A DNA stretch of 44,497 nt. It comes from an uncultured Lactobacillus sp. GTDB lineage: Bacteria > Bacillota > Bacilli > Lactobacillales > Lactobacillaceae. The stretch lies in contig CAMLHK010000008.1 in assembly GCA_946479925.1 (NCBI GenBank), forward strand, positions 1 through 44,497, given 5' to 3'. Under the pieces are notes generated by a model that was not told where the DNA came from, did not search any database, and saw nothing but the letters and a program-made list of their open reading frames with translations. Of this stretch, positions 1-6,723 are shown piece after piece (positions within the stretch are counted from its first letter, which is position 1; the number at the start of each line of letters is the position of its first letter). The translations under genes were made by a program, and so were the position numbers.

Positions 1-382
1 CCAGCAATAAAATGCTGTCTTCATGAAGTTCTCCGATAAATTCATATAAAGAAGATACCATCTTTAACCAGCCACCAAGAGAAACAAAATACCATGCAGT
101 TGCTTTGTCAATAAAACTCATAGCTGTCCGTAAATCCGATTCATTTTTGATAATACTGCCTAGAATTTTGACTGCTCGTCTCTTTTCTAAGTATATTTTG
201 ACAATCGGTATAATCCAGTAAAGAGGAGAAATTTTAGGCTGTGCTTTGCTTGACTGATTAAATTCTTTTAAAAACCATTCATAGTCATAAAGCTCCATTA
301 ATCCCTGATAAAGAGGAAAAGCGAATAGCAACCAGTCACCCAAAAAACTGATACAATTAATAAACAGTGTGATAATAAACAC
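1..382 (-). CDS. Unrecognised membrane protein, C-terminus beyond window edge (partial)
   Basis: An open minus-strand frame of 127 codons runs off the left edge. Its N-terminus is hydrophobic (FIITLFINCISFLGDWLLFAF), followed by an amphipathic segment with LYDYEWFLKEFNQ and a second hydrophobic segment, ISPLYWIIPIVKIYL. Codon use and sustained composition suggest a real gene. The only upstream start after the in-frame TAA is a GTG at 380-382, with a weak purine-rich stretch (AAAGAAAG) just before it. I do not recognise the family. The GTG start is the main doubt; a 5' truncation is possible. Confidence 0.5.
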   Translation of the reverse strand, partial: MFIITLFINCISFLGDWLLFAFPLYQGLMELYDYEWFLKEFNQSSKAQPKISPLYWIIPIVKIYLEKRRAVKILGSIIKNESDLRTAMSFIDKATAWYFVSLGGWLKMVSSLYEFIGELHEDSILLL

Positions 383-627
383 TTCTTTCTTTTACAATAG
401 AATAAATTTATATTTTACTTGAGAATATTCTAGTCGTTACTAAAGAGATATTCAAAACTTTTATTTTTAATTTTTTGGGCTTTTTAGTGCGGATAATATT
501 AAAAAGATAAGATCACGTCAGTTCAGCATTTTAATATTTTGCTTACTTGTATTACTTAAGCAGGATGATTTCAAATTGCTTAATTAATTGCTGTATCAGC
601 TGTTTTCAAATTAAATTAAATTAGGCC
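383..627. other. AT-rich intergenic stretch, no gene seen
   Basis: Between the left-edge minus-strand gene and the promoter at 628-656 I see no coding frame, RNA gene or repeat. It probably contains the divergent promoter of the left-edge gene, but no convincing -35/-10 pair could be chosen. Confidence 0.5.
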
Positions 628-656
628 TTGCTTTTTATTTATTATTAAGTTATGAT
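628..656 (+). promoter_or_regulatory. Sigma-A-type promoter of the aromatic leader and EIIC gene
   Basis: TTGCTT (628-633) and TATGAT (651-656) are separated by exactly 17 bases. Transcription would start near 663, about 25 bases before the leader ORF, making a leader of about 235 bases before the EIIC start codon. The assignment rests on sequence match alone. Confidence 0.7.
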
Positions 657-687
657 ATTGCTTAAATATTTATGAGAGGTAAAGATT

Positions 688-759
688 ATGACGACAATTA
701 AAAAAATTAATCAACCGCAAGTTAAATATTATTTCTGGTACTTCAGCTATTTGATCTGA
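688..759 (+). CDS. Aromatic-rich leader peptide (23 aa), putative attenuator peptide
   Basis: A short ORF with a good ribosome binding site (GAGAGG, 675-680, before ATG at 688). The first 13 residues are polar and basic. Residues 14-19 are YYFWYF, encoded by TAT TAT TTC TGG TAC TTC (727-744), then S-Y-L-I and TGA at 757-759. Seven of eight consecutive residues are Phe, Tyr or Trp. Runs of codons for one amino-acid class right before alternative hairpins are the hallmark of ribosome-mediated attenuators such as the trp and phe leaders. All three aromatic amino acids are represented here, so it may sense general aromatic shortage. The peptide itself probably has no function after synthesis. I know of no named family for it. 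Confidence 0.75.
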   Translation: MTTIKKINQPQVKYYFWYFSYLI

Positions 760-882
760 GTGCCTAGTTTGTCATTGTCTTAGACACACAGTTCAATCTT
801 CATGACAATTGTGTGTTTTAAAGATTTAAGTACTTTCTTCTCTGAAGACTCACACAGTTGTCGTCATCTGTGTGAGTTTTTT
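756..882 (+). promoter_or_regulatory. Putative ribosome-dependent transcription attenuator ahead of EIIC_2 gene
   Basis: Overlapping complementary segments are visible. Segment 0, CTGAGTG (756-762), overlaps the leader stop codon and can pair with CACACAG (785-791), with one mismatch. Segment 1 (784-793) can instead pair with segment 2 (807-816) in a 10-bp stem with one G-U. Segment 2, extended to 804-815, can pair with segment 3 (851-862) over 12 bp with one G-U, an antiterminator. Segment 3 (848-857) pairs perfectly with segment 4 (868-877) to form the terminator. Segments 1 and 3 share the identical nonamer CACACAGTT (785-793 and 851-859), which explains the switching. A ribosome stalled at 727-744 would leave segment 0 free, releasing segment 2 for antitermination. 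A ribosome at the stop codon would mask segment 0 and favour termination. The model is inferred; the pairings are read directly. Confidence 0.7.
845..882 (+). terminator. Intrinsic terminator in the leader of the EIIC gene
   Basis: A perfect 10-bp stem, ACTCACACAG (848-857) with CTGTGTGAGT (868-877), a 10-base loop, then TTTTTT. Flanking AA/TT pairs extend it. It ends 15 bases before the EIIC start codon, so it must be read through for the transporter to be expressed. Confidence 0.85.
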
Positions 883-897
883 ATTTAGGAGAGTAAA

Positions 898-1935
898 ATG
901 AATACTTTGAAAAAGATTACGCTAGATACCCTAAACGGCTTGTCAACTGGTATAGTTGTAGCTTTAATTCCCGGAGCCCTAATTAACCAGCTGGTAAAAG
1001 CTCTTTTACCAAGTATGCCGCAACTGAGTTTTATCTTAGCCTTAACTACCTTTGCTTCGGCGTTATTACCAGCAATTAGTGCAGTATGTGTCGGCATGAC
1101 TGGTAAATTGACACCTATCCAAACGTCATCTATCGCTTTAGCAGCAACAGCAGGCGCTGGCAATTTCATGATGAATAAGGGTAAAGTCACTGTAACAGGC
1201 AGTGGAGATGTCATTAACACCGCGATTACGATTATGATTGCTTACGGACTAGTATTGTTTTTTGGTAAAAAATTAAAGGCATACACGATTTTACTGGTTC
1301 CCCTTTTAGTTTTACTAATAGCAGGTGGAATTGGCTGTTTGACCCGCATACCTGTTGGTCAACTCACTAGTTTGATCGGTTTAGGAGTCCAAAAACTGAC
1401 AGACTTGCAGCCAATTATTATGGGCATGCTGATGGGAATAGTATTCGGTCTACTTATTGTTTCTCCGATTTCTTCAGTCGGTATCGCCACAGCAATCAGC
1501 ATTTCTGGTATTGCTTCTGGTTCTGCAAATCTTGGTATTACAGCTGTTTCCTTTGCATTAGCAGTTTTTGGATGGAAATCCAATAGTTTCGGGACATCAA
1601 TTGCTCACTTCTTGGGCTCTCCTAAAATGCAAATGGCTAATTTAATGACTAATCCAAAACTACTTATTCCGCTTTTAATTAATGCTGGTATCATGGGTGG
1701 TTTGGGAGCAGTCTTTCAAATTCAGGGAACACCAATGAGTGCGGGCTTTGGTTTTTCCGGCTTAATCGGACCCATAGCGGCAATGGCTAATCGGCCCGCA
1801 AATTTGTTCAATATTCTTTTAATCGCAATTCTTTTCTTCTTTTTGCCAATTGCGTTGGGCATATTGATGAACTACCTCTTTAATAGCAAAGTACATCTTT
1901 TTACAAGTAAAGACTTTGAACTAGATTTCAATTAA
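898..1935 (+). CDS. PTS EIIC_2-family membrane protein (substrate unknown)
   Basis: A 345-residue, strongly hydrophobic protein with about nine membrane segments. It resembles the PTS_EIIC_2 family, with the conserved-looking stretches VGMTGKLTPIQTSS (residues about 60-75), GSGDVINTAIT (about 100-110), SPISSVGIATAIS and GTPMSAGFGFSGLIGP in the second half. Family proteins are annotated as sugar permease subunits, but no EIIA or EIIB domain or gene lies nearby, so phosphoryl-coupled sugar transport is unproven. The start has a clear AGGAG site at 888-892. The gene stands alone between the attenuator and a terminator. The aromatic-rich leader suggests regulation by aromatic amino-acid supply, and hence perhaps transport of an aromatic amino acid or precursor; that is inference. 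Subunit type is fairly sure, substrate unknown. Confidence 0.8.
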   Translation: MNTLKKITLDTLNGLSTGIVVALIPGALINQLVKALLPSMPQLSFILALTTFASALLPAISAVCVGMTGKLTPIQTSSIALAATAGAGNFMMNKGKVTVTGSGDVINTAITIMIAYGLVLFFGKKLKAYTILLVPLLVLLIAGGIGCLTRIPVGQLTSLIGLGVQKLTDLQPIIMGMLMGIVFGLLIVSPISSVGIATAISISGIASGSANLGITAVSFALAVFGWKSNSFGTSIAHFLGSPKMQMANLMTNPKLLIPLLINAGIMGGLGAVFQIQGTPMSAGFGFSGLIGPIAAMANRPANLFNILLIAILFFFLPIALGILMNYLFNSKVHLFTSKDFELDFN

Positions 1936-1948
1936 TTTCAAAACAAAC

Positions 1949-1993
1949 AAAAACTGATAGTTATCAATCATGATCGGTAACTATCAGTTTTTA
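1949..1993. terminator. Bidirectional terminator between EIIC and amidohydrolase genes
   Basis: Long inverted repeat AAAAACTGATAGTTA / TAACTATCAGTTTTT flanked by A and T runs. It serves the convergent genes on either side. Confidence 0.85.
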
Positions 1994-2001
1994 GTTTTAA
2001 T

Positions 2002-3627
2002 TTACTTATCGCGCTTATAAACCAGCTTGCCATCAGAAAAGGTTAAGTTAACTTTGGCAAAACGAATTTCTTGCGGATCAATGTCAAATAGATTTCTATC
2101 TAATACAATGACATCGGCCAATTTACCAGGTTCCAAAGTTCCCAGTTCATTTTCGAAGGATTCAGCATATGCTGACCACTTGGTATGAGCCTGCAAAGCT
2201 TCAGTTAAAGTAATTGCATGTTCTGGGAAATAACCTCCATCTGGCTTACCTTCATTTGGTTCACAACGTGTTACAGCCGCATAAATTGTCCAAATTGGAT
2301 TTACAGAGTATACAGCTGGAAAGTCTGAACCAAAAGCCAAATGGCTTCCCGCATCAAGTATTTCACGGTATGGCCACGTGTGAGACAATCTCTCTTTACC
2401 AATACATGGCAAATATCCTCCACTCATATAGTCTCCTATACAATGTTGTGGTTGAACTGCACACATCACGTTTAGACTCTTTAATCTGGCGATATCATCT
2501 TGTCTAATCATATCAATATGTTCTAATGAATTGTGCAAAGTTAACTTGCCAATTTTACTTTTGGCATATTCATATGCATTAAGGGCCATTGTACTTGCCT
2601 GATCACCAATAGTATGTATTTTGACAGGAAAGCCTTCCTTTTGGGCCGCTAGAACATATTTGTTGAGCTCATCCTGAGTTAAAGAAGTATCACCAAATTT
2701 TCCAGGATCATTATCATACTCTTTACTCAAAAAGGCAGTATGAGCTTCAACCACGCCGTCAAGAACTTGTTTTAATCCTGCGACTCTATGCTTATTAGTA
2801 TGGTACTTTCTCTTCAGTTCTTTCGCACCAGCAATATCTGTCAAGGATGGAAATGATGTAATTCTGGTAGTTAATTCTCCAGATTGCTCTAATTCATCAA
2901 ATATTTCCGGGATATTGTCATTTGTTAGTCCTGAAGGATAGACATCAGCGACTGAGGTAATACCTAATTCACGAAAATGCTTCAAACATTTCAGCAGAGA
3001 CTGTTTCAGTGTCGGCACATTTAAAACTTCGTCCATCATGGCTTTTGTTGCTGGTGGTTCATATAAAATACCATTTAGTTCGCCCTGTTCGTCATGACCA
3101 TATATTCCACCTTGAGGATTAGGCGTATCTTTTTTAATGCCAATCTTCTCTAGAGCTATAGAATTGCACCAGACGGAGTGAAGGTCAAATGAATTTAAAC
3201 ATACTGGACGGTCTAAATTTAAAGCATCTAGTGATTCTTTTGAGGGAGTATGAGGATTATCCCAAACTTCTGAATACCAACCTGTACCATATATCCAAGG
3301 ATTATCAGGATGCGAATCAGCAAATGATTTAACCATTTGTACACATTCTTCCTCACTCTTACAGTTCATCATTTGAATGCAAAAGTCCGGATCATTTTGA
3401 ACAGAACCTAGCGAAATGTGCATATGAGAATCGTTAAAGCCAGGCATAATCAAATGATCACCACAATTAATCACAGTGGTTTTTTCATCAATATAACCAG
3501 TCATTCTATCTAACGGCACGATCTTTAAGATGCGATTTCCCTTGATTAAAACGCAACCAGATATTGGCTTATCACCAGCACCAGTAAAAATAGCTGATCC
3601 TTTTAAAACGAAATCTGCTTTTTCCAT
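2002..3627 (-). CDS. YtcJ-like amidohydrolase (amidohydrolase family 3)
   Basis: A 541-residue metal-dependent hydrolase of the amidohydrolase superfamily. The metal-binding HxH is at H68/H70 in PGFNDSHMHIS. Further family landmarks are HTIGDQAS, NSLEHIDM and AFGSDFPA near the C-terminus, followed by LEPGKLADVIVLD, the typical closing beta-sandwich segment. Length fits YtcJ-type proteins (about 530-550). No signal peptide, so cytoplasmic. The ATG has an AAAGG site upstream. It lies 14 bases behind the MFS gene and is very likely co-transcribed with it, which suggests that the transporter imports the substrate this enzyme hydrolyses. Substrates of this family are mostly unknown (N-acyl or cyclic amides); none can be named here. 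Confidence 0.85.
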   Translation of the reverse strand: MEKADFVLKGSAIFTGAGDKPISGCVLIKGNRILKIVPLDRMTGYIDEKTTVINCGDHLIMPGFNDSHMHISLGSVQNDPDFCIQMMNCKSEEECVQMVKSFADSHPDNPWIYGTGWYSEVWDNPHTPSKESLDALNLDRPVCLNSFDLHSVWCNSIALEKIGIKKDTPNPQGGIYGHDEQGELNGILYEPPATKAMMDEVLNVPTLKQSLLKCLKHFRELGITSVADVYPSGLTNDNIPEIFDELEQSGELTTRITSFPSLTDIAGAKELKRKYHTNKHRVAGLKQVLDGVVEAHTAFLSKEYDNDPGKFGDTSLTQDELNKYVLAAQKEGFPVKIHTIGDQASTMALNAYEYAKSKIGKLTLHNSLEHIDMIRQDDIARLKSLNVMCAVQPQHCIGDYMSGGYLPCIGKERLSHTWPYREILDAGSHLAFGSDFPAVYSVNPIWTIYAAVTRCEPNEGKPDGGYFPEHAITLTEALQAHTKWSAYAESFENELGTLEPGKLADVIVLDRNLFDIDPQEIRFAKVNLTFSDGKLVYKRDK

Positions 3628-3641
3628 TTTTTCTTGCCTTT

Positions 3642-4832
3642 CTATTTATTTTTTGCTTTACTACCAACTTCAGGCAACGCCAATATACATAGTATCGATA
3701 ATCCGAAAATTAACGACTCAATCCCTAGATTCTTAGCGTAGTCGTTTCCAGCAATCTTGGACACAATAATTGGAATAAAATATGATATCAGCATTGAAAC
3801 TGTACCAACTATTCCGCCAGCACTACCAGAATATTTCTCTCCTATTTCTGGAAATTGTATTGGCATAGCTTGAACTATTGGTCCACTAATTGCAGTAAAG
3901 AAGCCATTAATTACTAACATGGCCCATAAAAAGAACCCAGCTGGTGTATACCAGGTAAAGTACATTACGATCGCACCAATTAATGTCGTTACGGTCAAAA
4001 ACATCTTATAACGACCAAGCTTGTTGCACCAAGCTGGACCAATTAAAGAGCCAAAGAAACTACCGACAGTAACTACAGAAGACATAATTCCGGCTGTCGC
4101 ATTATTAATATGTTGACCTAAATTAAGCGCCTGCGGTAAAAAGCCAGCATAAGCAGTTGTTGAGGCGATTCCTAAGCCAGCACAAATTGAGACAATCCAG
4201 GTATTTTTACTTTTAATAGCAACTTTTAAATATTTCATTGTCGGTTCTGCTGGCGGCAATGATTCGCCTTTAGGAGTATCACGAACAAAAACTATCCAGC
4301 AAATAGTTAAGACTAATAATGAAACAGATGAAAACATGTAAGCAGCATTAACAGACGGAAACCATGAACTAGTGATTTGAGCCAAAGTTATTCCCAAGCA
4401 TGAAGCTGCGTAGAATACACCCATGGCAGCATCCGTATCTTGCTTAAACCAGGTACCCAAAACTTTAATTAAGTTGGCATTTAAAAGTGAAATAAAAATA
4501 CCGCATAATAAGAGCATTATCATCATCATGGCAAAATTAGATGCAATAAACCGGCCAAATGCACCTATGATGGATAAAATGCAACCCACAGATATTACCT
4601 TTTTAGAGCCAAATTTATCTCCTAAAGAACCAGCCGGAATACTGAGCACAACGGCTACGAGCATTGGGGCCATTAAAAGAGCCGAAAACTCAGCAGTCGT
4701 AATATGTAATTGAGGCATAATAACCGTGGCCAACGCTGAAACCTGAAACTGAATATAATTAGCAATAAAACACAACAAACTAACAATCGTTAGAATCACC
4801 CAGCGATAAGCAGGCAATTTTTGTTTCTCCAT
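3642..4832 (-). CDS. MFS transporter
   Basis: A 396-residue major facilitator protein with about 12 membrane segments. The loop 2-3 signature appears as PAGSLGDKFGSKKV (residues about 67-80), and a central hydrophilic loop lies around residues 190-205. It resembles the anion/NarK-CynX-like side of the superfamily rather than drug exporters, but the substrate cannot be read from sequence. The start has an AAGGAG site. First gene of a two-gene unit with the amidohydrolase, and downstream of the membrane LuxR-type regulator gene on the same strand but separated from it by a terminator. Its own promoter must lie in 4845-5036. Confidence 0.85.
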   Translation of the reverse strand: MEKQKLPAYRWVILTIVSLLCFIANYIQFQVSALATVIMPQLHITTAEFSALLMAPMLVAVVLSIPAGSLGDKFGSKKVISVGCILSIIGAFGRFIASNFAMMMIMLLLCGIFISLLNANLIKVLGTWFKQDTDAAMGVFYAASCLGITLAQITSSWFPSVNAAYMFSSVSLLVLTICWIVFVRDTPKGESLPPAEPTMKYLKVAIKSKNTWIVSICAGLGIASTTAYAGFLPQALNLGQHINNATAGIMSSVVTVGSFFGSLIGPAWCNKLGRYKMFLTVTTLIGAIVMYFTWYTPAGFFLWAMLVINGFFTAISGPIVQAMPIQFPEIGEKYSGSAGGIVGTVSMLISYFIPIIVSKIAGNDYAKNLGIESLIFGLSILCILALPEVGSKAKNK

Positions 4833-4851
4833 AACTTTTTCTCCTTTTCTT

Positions 4852-4886
4852 TTTGATCCATTTATGGATTAAATTCATAGATCAAA
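4852..4886 (-). promoter_or_regulatory. Imperfect inverted repeat, candidate operator of the MFS-amidohydrolase unit
   Basis: TTTGATCCAT (4852-4861) and ATAGATCAAA (4877-4886) are inverted with 9 of 10 matches and a 15-base spacer. The repeat lies 20-55 bases upstream of the MFS start, partly against the ribosome binding site. It could be an operator, possibly for the neighbouring LuxR-type regulator, or an mRNA hairpin. No family consensus is known for comparison. Confidence 0.35.
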
Positions 4887-5031
4887 TTAAGCAAAAAAGA
4901 GTAATGATGCAATCAACTTTCGTTGTATTTTAAGCATAAAATGTGCTGCAACTAAGCAATTTTAAAAACTAAACTTTAGTAGTAGATGCCAAAACTCTAA
5001 AAAACGGTGCTATAAAATATTGGCAAAACTG

Positions 5032-5075
5032 AAAAAGACTGAAAAATCACTCACCAGTAACATGATTTTCCAGTC
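5032..5075 (-). terminator. Terminator of the LuxR-type regulator gene
   Basis: Stem of GACTGAAAAATCA (5037-5049) with TGATTTTCCAGTC (5063-5075), 13 positions with one mismatch, followed on the minus strand by TTTTT. It lies 40 bases beyond the regulator stop and separates the regulator from the MFS gene. Confidence 0.75.
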
Positions 5076-5114
5076 TCTATGCTTGAACTTGAGATTTAGC
5101 CAATTAGTTTTAGC

Positions 5115-6122
5115 TTATTTTTCTTTATATTCCATAAAAACATGCATTAGCTGACTGCGGCGATCAACAGCTAATTTTTTATAAATGCTGTAAATATGTG
5201 TTTTCACAGTTCCTACAGAAATATACAATTCATCAGCTATTTCCTGATTCTTCTTTCCCTTTAAAACTAGTCTTAATATTTCTGATTCTCTTTTTGTCAT
5301 ATTGTAATAATTACAGAATTCAACAACTTGACTTTCTTCGCTGGCATTTTCCTTTTCGTGAAGCATAGATTGATATTGATTCATTTTTTGCTGCACTAAA
5401 ATTTCTAAGTTATTTTTATTTGCCTCTTCTTCTTCCTTTTTAGCAAACCAAATAATTAATAAAGACAGGATAATTGAAAAAAGATCTTCATTAAAACCGA
5501 TAACTCTCATATAACTGGTTAAAATGACAAAACTATTTTGATTTAAATCATTCAAAAGCAAAAATAAGATTCCTTCTAAGCATGACAACGTCATAAAAAT
5601 AGTAGTTAATATTACAGCACGATCGTAATATTTTTTCTTACTATTTTTTCCTTTAGCATCTGATTTAAAAGTGTTACAAAAATAAATTATGCAAAGAAAT
5701 AAAATACTAGCATCCTGGGTACTCCTTTGGAGTACTCCCGCATTTTGTTCACTATAAGAATTTAACACAAAAGCGACATTTAACAAGGACACAGCAAAAA
5801 TAGGTATATAGTATAAAATTTTGGGTTTCTTATTTATCATGCTGGACATCAATTTAACATAACAAATTCCCCCTATTATAAATGCTAAAATTCTAATTAA
5901 ATAAAAGGCTTTGGTATCAATCTGGTAATTACTATTAGTGACTTTTAGCAGATCTGATGAAAAAGCTATCGTACTGTCAATTATTAACGTAACATAAAGC
6001 AGACCCAAATAGTAAAAAATACTATTATTAGTGGTTTTATAAGCATATTCTGAAACATTTATTACCCATAAATAAAGAACTAAAAAGGCAATATTATAAA
6101 TATAAACAAATATTTCTTGCAA
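5115..6122 (-). CDS. Membrane-anchored LuxR-type transcriptional regulator
   Basis: About 335 residues. The first 230 or so contain around seven hydrophobic segments; then comes a charged linker (KKEEEEANKNN) with coiled-coil character and a C-terminal LuxR/NarL helix-turn-helix (TKRESEILRLVLKGKKNQEIADEL begins the domain, then SVGTVKTHIYSIYKKL). No ATPase or receiver domain is seen. The start is not ATG: a TTG at 6120-6122 has a GGGAG site 8 bases upstream, better than the TTG at 6135-6137, which has none. The layout suggests a sensor that binds DNA from the membrane, a type better known from Actinobacteria and gut anaerobes than from lactobacilli. The adjacent MFS and amidohydrolase genes are the obvious targets, by inference. 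Confidence 0.75.
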   Translation of the reverse strand: MQEIFVYIYNIAFLVLYLWVINVSEYAYKTTNNSIFYYLGLLYVTLIIDSTIAFSSDLLKVTNSNYQIDTKAFYLIRILAFIIGGICYVKLMSSMINKKPKILYYIPIFAVSLLNVAFVLNSYSEQNAGVLQRSTQDASILFLCIIYFCNTFKSDAKGKNSKKKYYDRAVILTTIFMTLSCLEGILFLLLNDLNQNSFVILTSYMRVIGFNEDLFSIILSLLIIWFAKKEEEEANKNNLEILVQQKMNQYQSMLHEKENASEESQVVEFCNYYNMTKRESEILRLVLKGKKNQEIADELYISVGTVKTHIYSIYKKLAVDRRSQLMHVFMEYKEK

Positions 6123-6204
6123 AATTGCAACTCCCAAATTTTATTTCAAAACTATACACTGAGTTTAACATAATACATCCTAAATTATAAAAATGTTTTT
6201 ATTA

Positions 6205-6235
6205 TTGTATTTTTGCTTGCTATCATTGCTATAAT
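6205..6235 (+). promoter_or_regulatory. Promoter of the ArsC/Spx-like gene
   Basis: Perfect -10 TATAAT (6230-6235) preceded by TGC, an extended -10. The possible -35 TTGTAT (6205-6210) is 19 bases away. Transcription would begin only about 10 bases before the ribosome binding site. Confidence 0.6.
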
Positions 6236-6251
6236 TTAAGCAAAGGAGAGC

Positions 6252-6614
6252 ATGAAAATGATAAAATTTTACGGTTATAAGCGCTGCTCAACTTCAAGAG
6301 CAGCTCAAAAATGGTTAACAGAGCACAATGTTAAATTTGACTTTCAGGATTTGGTAGAGCAACCACCCGAGAAAGCTGACTTAATTAATTGGCTTACCCA
6401 ACATCAGGATCGCGGGTTAAAGTATTTTTTCAACACGCACGGACAAGACTACCGCAAACTGCATCTCAAAGAACAGGTAGCTGATATGTCAATTGCCGCA
6501 GCAGCAGATATGATGTCCAAAAATGGTAAATTAATTAAACGACCATTGGTGGTTGAAGGTGAAAAACTGACCTGCGGTTTTAATGAAAAGACCTACCAAG
6601 AAGTTTGGCTATGA
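6252..6614 (+). CDS. ArsC/Spx-family thioredoxin-fold protein
   Basis: A 120-residue protein of the ArsC/Spx/MgsR superfamily. The N-terminal active-site region reads YGYKRCSTSRAAQKW: one cysteine (C12) in a C-x3-R pattern, not the CxxC redox switch of Spx. The conserved IKRPLVV near residues 97-103 is the typical second motif. It could be an arsenate-reductase-like oxidoreductase or an RNA polymerase-binding regulator; the single cysteine argues against a classical Spx. An AAGGAG site lies 5 bases before ATG 6252 and about 11 before a second ATG at 6258, so either start may be used. Single-gene unit with its own promoter and terminator. Confidence 0.8.
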   Translation: MKMIKFYGYKRCSTSRAAQKWLTEHNVKFDFQDLVEQPPEKADLINWLTQHQDRGLKYFFNTHGQDYRKLHLKEQVADMSIAAAADMMSKNGKLIKRPLVVEGEKLTCGFNEKTYQEVWL

Positions 6615-6624
6615 TTTACATTAG

Positions 6625-6659
6625 AGGAAGAAGATTTTTTAAAACCTTCTTTCTTTTTT
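6625..6659 (+). terminator. Terminator of the ArsC/Spx-like gene
   Basis: AGGAAGAAG pairs with CTTCTTTCT, and TTTT with AAAA inside one mismatch, followed by a T run at 6654-6659. It starts 11 bases after the stop codon. Confidence 0.65.
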
Positions 6660-6723
6660 ATTTTAATAACTGGCTTTCTAATAATCTTAATAACAGGTAA
6701 AATAATACAAAAAGGAGAATTTT

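Noticed and set aside
741-847. CTTCAG (741-746) complementary to CTGAAG (842-847), a long-range pairing in the EIIC leader
   Set aside because: Only six base pairs over 95 bases and partly inside the ribosome-covered leader ORF; easily chance. The shorter-range pairings explain the switch better.
663-897. EIIC leader as a T-box riboswitch
   Set aside because: No AGGGTGGTACCGCG-like T-box or specifier stem is present; the pheST leader shows what a real T-box looks like here.
885-1220. Antisense reading frame opposite the EIIC gene (and similar minus- or plus-strand shadows elsewhere)
   Set aside because: No ribosome site, no family resemblance, and wholly opposite a clear gene.
5712-5734. 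Strong small inverted repeat GTACTCC-TTT-GGAGTAC inside the LuxR-type gene
   Set aside because: It lies in the middle of a coding region with no T run or regulatory context; probably chance.
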